From Luteolibacter arcticus (GTDB taxonomy: Bacteria > Verrucomicrobiota > Verrucomicrobiia > Verrucomicrobiales > Akkermansiaceae): 64,000 nucleotides of DNA. The notes under the pieces were generated by a model that saw only the letters and a program-made list of their open reading frames with translations, was not told where the DNA came from and did not search any database. Position numbers and translations under genes: made by a program. The stretch is taken from positions 62,001 through 126,000 of the forward strand of contig NZ_JAPDDT010000015.1 of the NCBI RefSeq assembly GCF_025950235.1, read 5' to 3'. This document shows, piece after piece, positions 9,719 through 17,601 of the stretch. Position 1 is the first letter of the stretch. Every line of letters begins with the position of its first letter.

Positions 9719-10103
9719 GTCGCTATTACGTGGGGGTTGGAGGAAACCTCACAGTTCTTGCAGGCGATGGAGTGGGGGGAAGGGCATCCGGCGTTTGGAT
9801 GGGAGCCGTGCGATACCGGTGAGGGGGCATGGCAACGGGATTCATGAAGCCGGCACGCGTTATTGATTCGGACCGCGAACTTATCGCTCCCTTACAGGGT
9901 GCCTGGGATGCTCTCTGCCTTTACCCAGGGCGTCGCTGCGCTTGCCCTGGGCTGAGGGATCTCGCCCCGTTGGGGCTGAAGAGTCTTGGGCCGTTGGGGA
10001 CGAAGAATACCGGCCCGTTGGGGATGAAGAATATCGACCCGTTGGGGCTGAAGCATGCCGGTCCGTTTTTGGCTTCTGTCGGATGCCGCTGCCGCGATCC
10101 GGC
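9719..10103. other. 385-bp intergenic region with a tandem repeat and no supported gene
   Basis: This is the gap between the start of the 8171 gene and the stop of the U32 gene. It holds a four-unit 24-bp tandem repeat (9967-10062), preceded by a GC-rich stretch with a short CCCAGGGC/GCCCTGGG inverted pair around 9925-9952. An open frame runs through the repeat and would encode a GPLGxKxx octapeptide repeat, but it overlaps the U32 gene, lacks family resemblance and is not called as a gene. Confidence 0.6.
9967..10062. repeat. 4 x 24-bp tandem repeat
   Basis: Four units of exactly 24 bp begin at 9967, 9991, 10015 and 10039. Each starts CCGTTGGGG and continues with a GAAG-centred variable half. 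The units differ at several positions, mostly in the second half, so they are diverged rather than freshly amplified. The unit length is a multiple of three. Confidence 0.9.
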
Positions 10104-12638
10104 TCAGACCAGCGTGCCCTCGGTGACGCCGAGTTTTTCGAAGGCCTTCACATTGTCGAGCAGGGTGGCGGCGTCGGTGCGGCCGGAGAGGAGGTCTTGG
10201 TAGGCGGCTATGGTGCGCAGGGCACCGAGGTCGTCCTCATCGAGCAGCTCGATGCGGAATCTCGCCAGGCCCGTGGTACGAAGGTCATCGTAGAAGCGCG
10301 CGCCGGTCTGGGCGCGGCCGTTGAAGAGCGTGTTGCGGCAGCCGACATCGGCCATCAGGCGGTGCTTCTGGCCCACGCGGTCACGCAGGTGGACGACGTG
10401 GCTTTCGCAGGGCCGGCCGCAGTCCTTGTAGGTGGTGCCCTTGCTGAGGAAGGTGCAGAAGACGCAGTGCTCCATATGGAACATCGGCATGTGCTGGTGC
10501 AGCGTGAGCTCGAACCATTCCGGTGGCGCGCCTTCGAGCAGGTCCATCACCTGCCCGATGTTGAGGTCGTATGAGATCGTCAGCGTGTCGAGGTTCGCGG
10601 CTTCCTTCAGCAGCATCGCGGTGATGGGGTTTGCGACATTGAGCGAGAAGTCGCCGGTCTTCTTCAGGTCACTACGATGCTTATAGTAGTCGAGCGCGGC
10701 GAGGTTGCGGAGGAGGACTCCGTCGGGCTCGGCGCGTTCGATGAGCTTGAGGTAGCCGGTTTCTCCGGGCTTGAGGATACGCGGGGTGGCTAGGGAGATG
10801 GTGGATGGCGGATGGGAGGTGGCAGATGTTTTCAGCGCGACGGCTTCCTTGTAGCGGCGCGGGTCCTCGAAGTCGCAATAGATGGTGGTGATGCCGGAAT
10901 CGAGGGCGGCTTCCACTTGCGGGAGGCTGCGGCAAAGGACCGACAATTGCGGATTGCGGATCTCGGATTGCGGATTGGGAGAAGGCAACAGGTCGGCCAC
11001 TGTGATGCCGGTGGCACTTCTTCGGGGAGTTGCGGTTTCCTCGGAAGCTTGTTGCAGTGTCTCCACGAGCTCGCGGCGGAGGCGGTTGAGTTCGGAGAGC
11101 GCGAGGTGGCAGTCGCCTTCGAGCAGGAAATCGAGCGAGGCGAGTTCGTAAGAGGTATCGCCGAGGCGGCCGAATTGAGCGGTGAGGGTCTCGGCGCTCA
11201 GAGGATGCTTGGACGCGATCTGGAGCGGAATGGTGGAGACGGCGGATGAAGTGCGACCGTCGCAGTCCGCCGTGACATGGAGCAGCTCGCCGGGCTTGCC
11301 GGTGATGGTGAGATGAAGCGACGACTTCCGCTCGCGCAGCTTGGCCGTCTGCCAGAAGCGGCGGATGTCGGACTCGAGCTTCTCGTCCGAGGTCTTGTAG
11401 AGCGTCTGGCCGGGCCGGAGCCGGGTGAAATTGATACCGCTGAAGGTGCGGTGGAAGACGATGCGCTCGCCTTCGATTTTCCAGATCTTGGCTCCTTGCT
11501 CGAGGTCGCGGTTTTCACCGGCATCGAAGACCACGCCATCGCCGGGCTTGAGCGGGATCCCGGTGCGGTCGGTGAGTTCGATCCAGGTTCCGCCGCAGGC
11601 TGAGATGGTGCCGAGCAACGGGCCGCGCTTCTTCCCGAAGCGACCATGGGTGAGGTAGGGATGATTGGATCCGCCAAGCCAGCCGGTGGTGAGGCCGCGG
11701 GAGAAGGTCATTTCCAGCTCGTAGCGGTCCTGATGGTTGATGGTTGATGGTTGAGAGTTGAGAGAAGAAGAGCCGGGCTGATGGCCGGTGCTTTCGGGGG
11801 AGAGGCAGGCGTCGAGTGCCTTGCGATAGACGCGGGTGACGGCGGCGACGTATTCGGGGGTCTTGAGGCGGCCTTCGATCTTGAAGGACTTTACGCCGGC
11901 TCTGACGAGGTCAGGGATGAGGTCGACGGCGGCGAGATCCTGCGGGCTGAGCAGGTAGCGGACTTCGCCGAGTTCGCGCAGGACGCCATCGACTTCGATC
12001 TCGTAGGGCATGCGGCAGGCTTGGGCGCATTCGCCGCGATTGGCGGAGCGCTGGCCGAGCGATTCGCTGGTGAGGCATTGGCCCGAGTAGGCGACGCAGA
12101 GCGCGCCGTGGACGAAGACTTCCAGAGGTGTGCCGGGTGATCGGTGATCAGTGATCGGTGAAGAAGCTTGGAAGCGTTCGATTTCCTTTACGGAGAGTTC
12201 GCGGGCGAGGACGGCGCGTTCGAGGGGGAAGAGGGACTCGATGAAGCGCAGGCCCTCCGGCGAGGTGATGGTCATCTGGGTCGAGGCGTGCAGCTCGACC
12301 TGCGGCGTGATTTCACGGGCCATCTTCGCGAGGCCGAGGTCCTGGATGATCAGGGCATCGACCCCGGCATCGGCGATGAGGCGGAGTTGGCGCTCGGCGG
12401 CCTCAAGCTCGCCGGTGAAGATGAGGGTGTTCATCGCGATGAAGCCCTTCACGCCGTGCTTGTGAAGGAAGTCCATCAGCTCGGGCAGGTCGGCCTCGGT
12501 GAAATTGTCGGCGCGGAGGCGGGCGTTGAACTTGGGCAGGCCGAAGTAGATCGCATCCGCCCCGGCGGCCACGGCGGCACGGGCGCAGTCCCAATTGCCG
12601 GCGGGACTGAGGAGTTCGGGCGTCAAATCGGCGTGCAT
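10104..12638 (-). CDS. U32 family peptidase, double-domain (RlhA-like), 844 aa
   Basis: The family core starts at PELLSPAGNWDCARAAVAAG, so ATG at 12638 is preferred. An upstream in-frame start at 12830 would add 64 low-complexity residues and overlap the divergent gene. The first half has the conserved U32 stretch EVFVHGALCVAYSGQC with a Cys cluster (GECAQACRMPYE). The centre resembles the DUF3656 insert of long U32 proteins. The second half is a further U32-like unit with HMEHCVFC and DCGRPC cysteines. E. coli relatives RlhA and TrhP hydroxylate 23S rRNA or tRNA, so an RNA-modification role is more likely than proteolysis; this is inferred by family. Four heptanucleotide arrays interrupt the coding sequence at predicted loops without breaking the frame. 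Confidence 0.87.
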   Translation of the reverse strand: MHADLTPELLSPAGNWDCARAAVAAGADAIYFGLPKFNARLRADNFTEADLPELMDFLHKHGVKGFIAMNTLIFTGELEAAERQLRLIADAGVDALIIQDLGLAKMAREITPQVELHASTQMTITSPEGLRFIESLFPLERAVLARELSVKEIERFQASSPITDHRSPGTPLEVFVHGALCVAYSGQCLTSESLGQRSANRGECAQACRMPYEIEVDGVLRELGEVRYLLSPQDLAAVDLIPDLVRAGVKSFKIEGRLKTPEYVAAVTRVYRKALDACLSPESTGHQPGSSSLNSQPSTINHQDRYELEMTFSRGLTTGWLGGSNHPYLTHGRFGKKRGPLLGTISACGGTWIELTDRTGIPLKPGDGVVFDAGENRDLEQGAKIWKIEGERIVFHRTFSGINFTRLRPGQTLYKTSDEKLESDIRRFWQTAKLRERKSSLHLTITGKPGELLHVTADCDGRTSSAVSTIPLQIASKHPLSAETLTAQFGRLGDTSYELASLDFLLEGDCHLALSELNRLRRELVETLQQASEETATPRRSATGITVADLLPSPNPQSEIRNPQLSVLCRSLPQVEAALDSGITTIYCDFEDPRRYKEAVALKTSATSHPPSTISLATPRILKPGETGYLKLIERAEPDGVLLRNLAALDYYKHRSDLKKTGDFSLNVANPITAMLLKEAANLDTLTISYDLNIGQVMDLLEGAPPEWFELTLHQHMPMFHMEHCVFCTFLSKGTTYKDCGRPCESHVVHLRDRVGQKHRLMADVGCRNTLFNGRAQTGARFYDDLRTTGLARFRIELLDEDDLGALRTIAAYQDLLSGRTDAATLLDNVKAFEKLGVTEGTLV
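10795..10829. repeat. Heptanucleotide array inside the U32 gene (site 1)
   Basis: There are five consecutive 7-mers: GAGATGG, TGGATGG, CGGATGG, GAGGTGG, CAGATGT. On the coding (minus) strand the array reads as a Ser/His/Pro-rich stretch in the second U32 unit. The frame is preserved. Confidence 0.8.
10943..10977. repeat. Heptanucleotide array inside the U32 gene (site 2)
   Basis: There are five 7-mers built on CGGATTG: ACAATTG, CGGATTG, CGGATCT, CGGATTG, CGGATTG. The coding strand reads NPQSEIRNPQ, a period-seven peptide produced by reading a 7-bp repeat in three frames. It lies in the linker before the second U32 unit. Confidence 0.85.
11731..11765. repeat. Heptanucleotide array inside the U32 gene (site 3)
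   Basis: There are five 7-mers: TGATGGT three times, then TGAGAGT and TGAGAGA. The coding strand reads LNSQPSTINHQ. It falls just before the conserved DRYELEMTFSRG segment of the protein. Confidence 0.87.
12136..12163. repeat. Heptanucleotide array inside the U32 gene (site 4)
   Basis: There are four 7-mers: GGTGATC, GGTGATC, AGTGATC, GGTGAAG. The coding strand reads SSPITDHRSPG, placed between VKEIERFQA and LEVFVHGA, two segments that are nearly adjacent in ordinary U32 proteins. Confidence 0.82.
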
Positions 12639-12811
12639 GCGGGGACCGATGCCACGGATTCCCGCGCTTGGGAAGGGCGGCGCGGGGTGGGGGAGCCTAA
12701 CGGGGGCAGAGGGGAACAACGAAACGACGCGAAAGCTCGCGAAATTTGGGAGGCAGGGGGAAGAAGAGGCAATTTGGCGGGCTGAGGGCTTTCTACCGAT
12801 GAAGTCCCGGT

Positions 12812-13219
12812 ATGAGAGTCGTCGGCGCATTTGTCCTCATCGCTGCCATGGCGCTCGTGTGGTTCTTCACCTTGGGGCGACCTGAGGGAGCGAAGCTCGC
12901 GCGTGTGGAACGTGATGACGTGGTGCTTTCAAACGCGATCGGGATCTACATCATCAACGCGGGACGGCCTCCTTCGACGGAGCAAGGGTTGATGGCATTG
13001 GTGAAGGAGCCGGTGGCAGGGCCGAAGCCGCGGCGTTGGGTGCAGGTCATGAACAAGGCCCCGACGGACCCGTGGGGGTGGCCCTATGGTTACCGGATTG
13101 TAGCGGAGGGAAATCGCGGGTGGCGCTACGAGATTCGAAGCCTTGGCATCGATGGGAAGTTGCAGACCGGGGATGATTGCGCGTCGGAGTTTCAAGTGGG
13201 AACCTTGACAGGCAAGTGA
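12812..13219 (+). CDS. Small GspG-like membrane-anchored protein (135 aa)
   Basis: Residues 4-22 form a hydrophobic anchor or signal. The rest is the GspG-type globular domain: a helix around SNAIGIYIINAGRPPSTEQG, then APTDPWGWPYGYR and a C-terminal D-G/D-D acidic turn that resembles the calcium site of GspG. There is no GF-type prepilin-peptidase motif ahead of the hydrophobic run, so processing as a pseudopilin is doubtful. It is about 50% similar by eye to the next gene, 34 bp downstream, suggesting tandem duplication. No other type II secretion genes are near. Confidence 0.83.
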   Translation: MRVVGAFVLIAAMALVWFFTLGRPEGAKLARVERDDVVLSNAIGIYIINAGRPPSTEQGLMALVKEPVAGPKPRRWVQVMNKAPTDPWGWPYGYRIVAEGNRGWRYEIRSLGIDGKLQTGDDCASEFQVGTLTGK

Positions 13220-13239
13220 GGAACCGAGTGTTTTCTGTT

Positions 13240-13245
13240 AGGAGG
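13240..13245 (+). promoter_or_regulatory. Strong Shine-Dalgarno sequence (AGGAGG)
   Basis: AGGAGG lies 8 nt before the ATG at 13254 and fixes that start. Such a complete site is rare among the other genes in this window. Confidence 0.75.
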
Positions 13246-13253
13246 ATCAACGA

Positions 13254-13733
13254 ATGAGAAAGTCCACGTTCTACGGATTGGCGACCTTCTGCGCGGCGGG
13301 TTCGTTGTTCTTCGGTTTGGTGGTGTGGCTGGTATTTTTTGATACCGGTGGTGGCGCGTCGAAGTCGATGCGTGTGGAGCAGGACTTCGTGTGGATGGGC
13401 AATGCGCTCAAAACCTACGAGATCAACGCGGGACGTCCGCCGACCCCGGCCCAAGGGCTGGAGGCTCTCCTCAACGAACCCATGACGGGTCCGAAGCCGA
13501 GGCGCTGGACGCAGATCGTAAAGAGGCTGCCAGTGGATCCCTGGAATACACCTTATCGCTTCACCCTTTTGGCACCCAAGGAACGGGAGTGGCGCTGGGA
13601 GCTTCGCAGTGCTGGGCCGGATCGGGATTTCGGTAGTCCCGATGACTTGGCGAGCGAGTATGAGTCGGGTGACAACCTTATCTCAAAGGCTGTGCAGGCT
13701 CAAGGGAACGGGGATTCTACTCCCTCGTATTGA
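13254..13733 (+). CDS. GspG-like membrane-anchored protein, paralogue of the preceding gene (159 aa)
   Basis: A hydrophobic segment spans residues 8-29. The GspG-like domain follows: WMGNALKTYEINAGRPPTPAQG, GPKPRRWTQ, LPVDPWNTPYRF and a C-terminal GPDRDFGSPDD turn. It shares the PKPRRW and DPW motifs with the 12812 product and is longer at the C-terminus by about 20 residues. The AGGAGG site upstream supports the start. A two-gene operon is likely. The function is unknown; these could be substrate-specific accessory pseudopilin-fold proteins. Confidence 0.83.
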   Translation: MRKSTFYGLATFCAAGSLFFGLVVWLVFFDTGGGASKSMRVEQDFVWMGNALKTYEINAGRPPTPAQGLEALLNEPMTGPKPRRWTQIVKRLPVDPWNTPYRFTLLAPKEREWRWELRSAGPDRDFGSPDDLASEYESGDNLISKAVQAQGNGDSTPSY

Positions 13734-13811
13734 GCGATTGTTGAACGCCCCTTGATCCCCGTCCTCTCCCCGCTAGCCTCTCGTCATGACTCCCGGACAA
13801 TTTCTCACTGC

Positions 13812-14201
13812 ATGAGCGAGGCGGTGCGTGTGGACAAGTGGCTGTGGGCGGTGCGGTTGTTCAAGACCCGCAACCAAGCGGCGAAGGCGTGCGAGGCGAA
13901 CCGGGTGAAGTGCGGTGAGAAAATCCTCAAGCCAGCGTCGGAGCTGAAAGGGGGCGAGTTGCTTGAGCTGCCGTGGCCGGAAGGGCCGGGGACGCGGACG
14001 GTGCGGGTGCTTGGGCTGATCGAGAAACGCGTCGGCGCGCCGGAAGCGCGGCTGGCCTGCGAGGAAATCACGCCGCCGGAGGTGATCGAGCAGCGCAAGA
14101 TCTGGAGCGAGAGCCGGCTGCATCGCCTCGAAGGCGATCAAGGGCGGCCGACCAAGAAAGACCGCCGCGAGATCGAGAAGCACCGCGGATTCTTCGAGTA
14201 A
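13812..14201 (+). CDS. hslR: S4-domain RNA-binding protein, Hsp15-like (129 aa)
   Basis: The protein starts MSEAVRVDKWLWAVRLFKTR and continues as an S4 RNA-binding domain (residues about 5-70), closely following E. coli Hsp15 (HslR). It ends in a basic tail, RPTKKDRREIEKHRGFF, also typical of Hsp15. Hsp15 binds stalled 50S subunits with attached peptidyl-tRNA and helps recycle them after heat shock. Length and order match the family. An upstream extension to 13752 exists, but the S4 start is at 13812. The next gene begins 92 bp downstream on the same strand. Confidence 0.87.
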   Translation: MSEAVRVDKWLWAVRLFKTRNQAAKACEANRVKCGEKILKPASELKGGELLELPWPEGPGTRTVRVLGLIEKRVGAPEARLACEEITPPEVIEQRKIWSESRLHRLEGDQGRPTKKDRREIEKHRGFFE

Positions 14202-14293
14202 GCAGCCTCGGCGGTGGCCGCTACGATTCAATGCGTATTGATTGATATTTCGTTTTGACGAAATACCTGCGGATTTCTAGGGTGTCCGGAGCA

Positions 14294-14947
14294 ATGAAGT
14301 GCCCCCGCTGCGTGCAAGTGATCCACCGAGGAGCGGGTCTGTGCCCGCACTGCGGGTTCGGCATCGCGGAGATGGATGCGCGGCACGGCGGGGACAACGT
14401 TTCGCTGCGCCGGCTGGCGGACGTTGCCGGCCTGATGCGCAGCCGCGAACGGGGCAAGGTGCAGTCGGCGCTCGATGGTTTTTGCCGGCGCTTCCCGCAG
14501 TTGTTTTTCGCCGTCTATACCGGCTCGGCGCAGGGCGGGGGAAATCTGCGCCAGTTTGGATTCTGGCTGCTGAATCGCGCGGCCTTCGAGGACGTGCCGG
14601 TGGACCGGCCGAATGAGGCGGGCATCCTGCTGGTCATCGATCCCGAAGCGAAGTCCGCCGCGCTGACCTGGGGCTACCAGCTCGATCCATTTTTGACCGA
14701 GGAGGACACCTTCGTATGCCTCAGCCGGGCGCATGCCTATTTTCTGGAAGGTCGCTTCGCGGAAGGAACGGTGCGGCTGGTCGAGCAACTCGGCAAAGTC
14801 CTGTGCAAGCGCGCCGCCCAGGCGCGCCGCGATCCGGAGCGCTTTGAGCGCAAGGTGGCACCGCCGCCGCGGACCGGGGAAATCGCCCGGCGAATCCGCG
14901 AGGGACATCGCCAAGTGCCGGTGAAACCGACGGAGGTGATTCCGTGA
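14294..14947 (+). CDS. Zinc-ribbon/TPM-domain protein (217 aa)
   Basis: ATG 14294 puts a zinc ribbon at the N-terminus (CPRC at about residue 3, CPHC at about residue 18). It is followed by a TPM-type domain: helices, FFAVYTGSA, a NEAGILLVID strand, an AALTWGYQLDPFL strand and a C-terminal helix. TPM domains (YgcG and photosystem II repair TPM proteins) have acid phosphatase activity or act as membrane quality-control factors. The C-terminal tail is basic. The gene overlaps the next by GTGA, so the two are translationally coupled. Confidence 0.8.
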   Translation: MKCPRCVQVIHRGAGLCPHCGFGIAEMDARHGGDNVSLRRLADVAGLMRSRERGKVQSALDGFCRRFPQLFFAVYTGSAQGGGNLRQFGFWLLNRAAFEDVPVDRPNEAGILLVIDPEAKSAALTWGYQLDPFLTEEDTFVCLSRAHAYFLEGRFAEGTVRLVEQLGKVLCKRAAQARRDPERFERKVAPPPRTGEIARRIREGHRQVPVKPTEVIP

Positions 14948-15951
14948 AGGGACTGGTGTGGCTACTTTCCGCCGGACTGGCCGCGGGCGCGGTGAAGCCG
15001 CCGCTGCCGGAATGGAGCGCCGCCGACAAGACGGCGCTGGAGAAAGGCGAACTGGTGCCAGGCCTGTTGCTGCTGCTGGGCGAGGATTCGCCGGAAGGCG
15101 CGCCCGCCGAACCGGAGGTGCCCCAGCCGACGGCGGAGGAGCTGGCGGAAAAGGAAAAGGCCGCGACCGAGGTGCCGGAGCAGTACTTGGAGGCCTACTT
15201 CGGTGAGCGTCCGACGTCGTTTCTGGTGGATCCGCAGGGGCTGCTGGGCACGAAGGATGCCCGCGACCGCGAGAGCTTCTTGAAATACCACGCCGGGGAT
15301 TCGGAGGTGGACCTGTTCGTTTACCTTTTCGACGGGCACCAATCGATCCCCTCGGAGGTGCGTGAGGAGGAAATCGTCGAGCGGTTCTTCTCCGAAGGAA
15401 AGCCGGCGGTGGTGGTCTACTACTTCCTCGGCGCGCCGCAGAAGTCGGACATCTACGTGAGCCCGCAGCTCAGCGAGACGGTGTCGGCGGTGGAACAACG
15501 GCGCGCGCTGATTTCCTCGGTGGAGGAGGCTTTGGAGAAGCCGGACGCGCTGGCGCAGTTCGAGGCGTTTTGCGTGCAGCTTTCGATCCGTATCTACTGG
15601 ATGGAGCGGGCGGCCGGGCTGGTGACCGACGTGGTGGCGACGCCGCTGCCGCGCCGTGCGAGAGTCCAGGAGCCGGTGGCGCAAGCGGAGCCGGAGATGC
15701 TGGTGCGAGCGAGGGAATGGGGCGTCCGCTACGGTCCCGCGGCGGGCATCATGGGCGGCGCGATTTTCACGGTTGTCGGCGGGCTGGCATTTGCCCGCCG
15801 GCGCGCACGCTACCGTTTTCCGGTGTTTGACGTCGCGCCCCGCTTGGGTGGTGCGCATGCGGCCGGGATTGGTGCGGTGATTTCTTTTGGAAGCACCACG
15901 CAGTCCCCGTCCTCACAGCGGAATGACGTCCCGGACTACCTCGGACTCTGA
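14944..15951 (+). CDS. Exported/membrane protein coupled to the TPM gene (335 aa)
   Basis: GTG 14944 overlaps the preceding stop by 4 bp. The N-terminus is a signal peptide (residues 3-16). An acidic, Glu/Pro-rich linker (about 50-80) leads to an alpha/beta domain with VDLFVYLFDG and PAVVVYYFLG strands. A transmembrane helix follows near residues 275-295 (AAGIMGGAIFTVVGGLAFA), then basic residues and a Ser-rich tail. The fold looks TPM-related but I cannot assign it. The coupling suggests that it is the membrane partner of the zinc-ribbon TPM protein. Confidence 0.8.
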   Translation: MKGLVWLLSAGLAAGAVKPPLPEWSAADKTALEKGELVPGLLLLLGEDSPEGAPAEPEVPQPTAEELAEKEKAATEVPEQYLEAYFGERPTSFLVDPQGLLGTKDARDRESFLKYHAGDSEVDLFVYLFDGHQSIPSEVREEEIVERFFSEGKPAVVVYYFLGAPQKSDIYVSPQLSETVSAVEQRRALISSVEEALEKPDALAQFEAFCVQLSIRIYWMERAAGLVTDVVATPLPRRARVQEPVAQAEPEMLVRAREWGVRYGPAAGIMGGAIFTVVGGLAFARRRARYRFPVFDVAPRLGGAHAAGIGAVISFGSTTQSPSSQRNDVPDYLGL

Positions 15952-15955
15952 GCCG

Positions 15956-16588
15956 ATGACCGACTGGGACGAGCGCTGGCGGCAGGGCGACACGCCGTGG
16001 GAAAAAGGCTACGCGGCGCCGCCGCTCAGCGAGTATCTGGAGTCAGGCGCGACCGAGTTGCACCGCGCCCGCCGGGTGCTGGTACCGGGCTGCGGCAGCG
16101 GGCACGACGTGCGGGAGTTGGCGCGGCATGGAATCGGGGCGAGCGGCCTCGATCTTTCGGCGGCAGCGGTCGAGCGGGCCCGGCAGGAGACCCCGGCTGG
16201 GGGCGAGGACTACGTCTGTGGCGACCTTTTCGAGGCGGACTGGCGGATTGGCCGCGAGTTCGACGCGGTGTGGGAGCACACGTGTTTTTGCGCAATCGAT
16301 CCCTCGCTGCGCCCGGCGTATGCGAAGGCGATGGCGGAAATCCTGCCGGTGGGCGGGCATCTCACCGGGGTGTTTTTCCTGACGCCGTGGGATCCGGGTG
16401 AGGCGGAGCAGGGCCCGCCTTTTGCGGCGTCGCGGGAGGAAATACTGACTCTGTTTGCGCCGTGGTTCGTGCTGAAGGACGAACGGATGCCGACGAAAGC
16501 CTATCCCGGCCGGGAGGGACGGGAGTGGTTGGCGGTGTTAGAGCGCTGCCCGAACCCCGGAGTTGCGGAGGCGGCTCCGATTGCATAG
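15956..16588 (+). CDS. SAM-dependent methyltransferase, thiopurine S-methyltransferase family (210 aa)
   Basis: The N-terminus DWDERWRQGDTPWEKG is the signature of the TPMT family. The SAM-binding motif I is VLVPGCGSGHD, followed by ASGLDLS and the VWEHTCFCAI motif, all as in bacterial thiol or chalcogen methyltransferases. The length is normal (about 200). TPMT-like enzymes methylate thiols, selenium or tellurium; the substrate here is not known. It starts 4 bp after the preceding stop, so may be co-transcribed. An upstream in-frame extension into that gene is rejected. Confidence 0.88.
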   Translation: MTDWDERWRQGDTPWEKGYAAPPLSEYLESGATELHRARRVLVPGCGSGHDVRELARHGIGASGLDLSAAAVERARQETPAGGEDYVCGDLFEADWRIGREFDAVWEHTCFCAIDPSLRPAYAKAMAEILPVGGHLTGVFFLTPWDPGEAEQGPPFAASREEILTLFAPWFVLKDERMPTKAYPGREGREWLAVLERCPNPGVAEAAPIA

Positions 16589-16608
16589 AGTGTGAGGTGC
16601 TTCCCCGA

Positions 16609-17601
16609 ATGACGGATTACTCTTCTGGCCTTCTGCTCGGCGTGTTCACCGGTTTGCTGCTGTTTTCCACGCAGGCCGAGGCGGCCCGGCCCTATATCAA
16701 TGACAAGAAGGCTCCCGAGGGTCGCCACGATCTGGAGGTGATTCAGAAGCATTTGACGGAGGCCTTGCCGGCGACCCGCAAGGCTACGGTGTGCATCGAC
16801 CTCGGCGAAGGCTCCGGCAGCGGCGTGGTGGTGACGGCGGATGGCCTGATCCTCACTGCGGCGCACGTCTCGGGGGGGGTGGGGAAGGAATTCACGGTGA
16901 TTTTTGAAGACGGCAAGAAGGCGAAGGCCGAGTCGCTCGGGCTGGTCTCGACCAGCGACTGCGCCATGGCGCGGATCACCGAGCCCGGCACTTGGCCACA
17001 CGTCGAGATCGACCGCGAGGACTCTGCCAAGCTGGGCGACTGGGTCTATTCGCTTGGCCACTCGGGCGGCTTCGACAAGGAGCGCGGCGTGAATGTCCGC
17101 CTCGGCCGGCTGGTGCAGGTGAGGGATGACACGGTGCAGTCCGATTGCTCGCTCATCGGCGGCGATTCGGGCGGCCCGCTCTTCGACCTGAATGGCAAGC
17201 TGATCGGGATCCACTCACGCGTCGGCCAGCGCACGCAGGAGAACATGCACGTGCCGATCCGCGAGTTCCTGAAGAACTGGGACGCCCTGCAAAAGAGCGA
17301 GTTCGTCGGCGAAGGTCCCTTTGCGAAGAAGCCGGAGAAGGGGAAGGGATTCCTCGGCATCGGCACGGCAGTTCGTCCCGAAGGCGGCCTGAGCGTCGAT
17401 AAGGTCGGCCGCGAATCGCCTGCCGAAAAGGCCGGGCTCAAGGCGGGTGACATCCTGCTCAAGATGGACGGTGTGGACCTCAAATCGAAGGAGCAGTTCC
17501 AGGATTTGCTGAAGGAAAAGGCTCCCGATGACCGGGTGGCCCTCGAACTGCTCCGTGACGGCAAGCCCGAAACTCTCACCCTGCGACTTGGTGAACGCTA
17601 A
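16609..17601 (+). CDS. Periplasmic HtrA/DegP-like S1C serine protease with one PDZ domain (330 aa)
   Basis: A signal peptide (residues 5-24, ending TQAEAA) precedes a trypsin-like domain with a complete triad: His86 in LTAAHVSG, Asp117 in TSDCAMA, Ser187 in GGDSGGPLF. A PDZ domain follows at about residues 240-330 (SPAEKAGLKAGDILLKMDG). HtrA proteases degrade or refold damaged envelope proteins. ATG 16609 is preferred over longer starts inside the methyltransferase gene. It overlaps the pseudo-protease gene by 11 bp, indicating an operon and probably a shared function. Confidence 0.9.
   Translation: MTDYSSGLLLGVFTGLLLFSTQAEAARPYINDKKAPEGRHDLEVIQKHLTEALPATRKATVCIDLGEGSGSGVVVTADGLILTAAHVSGGVGKEFTVIFEDGKKAKAESLGLVSTSDCAMARITEPGTWPHVEIDREDSAKLGDWVYSLGHSGGFDKERGVNVRLGRLVQVRDDTVQSDCSLIGGDSGGPLFDLNGKLIGIHSRVGQRTQENMHVPIREFLKNWDALQKSEFVGEGPFAKKPEKGKGFLGIGTAVRPEGGLSVDKVGRESPAEKAGLKAGDILLKMDGVDLKSKEQFQDLLKEKAPDDRVALELLRDGKPETLTLRLGER

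Noticed and set aside
9967..10062. CRISPR array
   Set aside because: The units are tandem without spacers, and no cas genes are present.
9829..10203. 124-codon frame through the 24-bp repeat
   Set aside because: The octapeptide repeat follows from the unit length; it overlaps the U32 gene end and has no supporting homology.
12639..12830. N-terminal extension of the U32 protein
   Set aside because: The extra 64 residues are Pro/Ser-rich, precede the conserved family start and overlap the divergent GspG-like gene.
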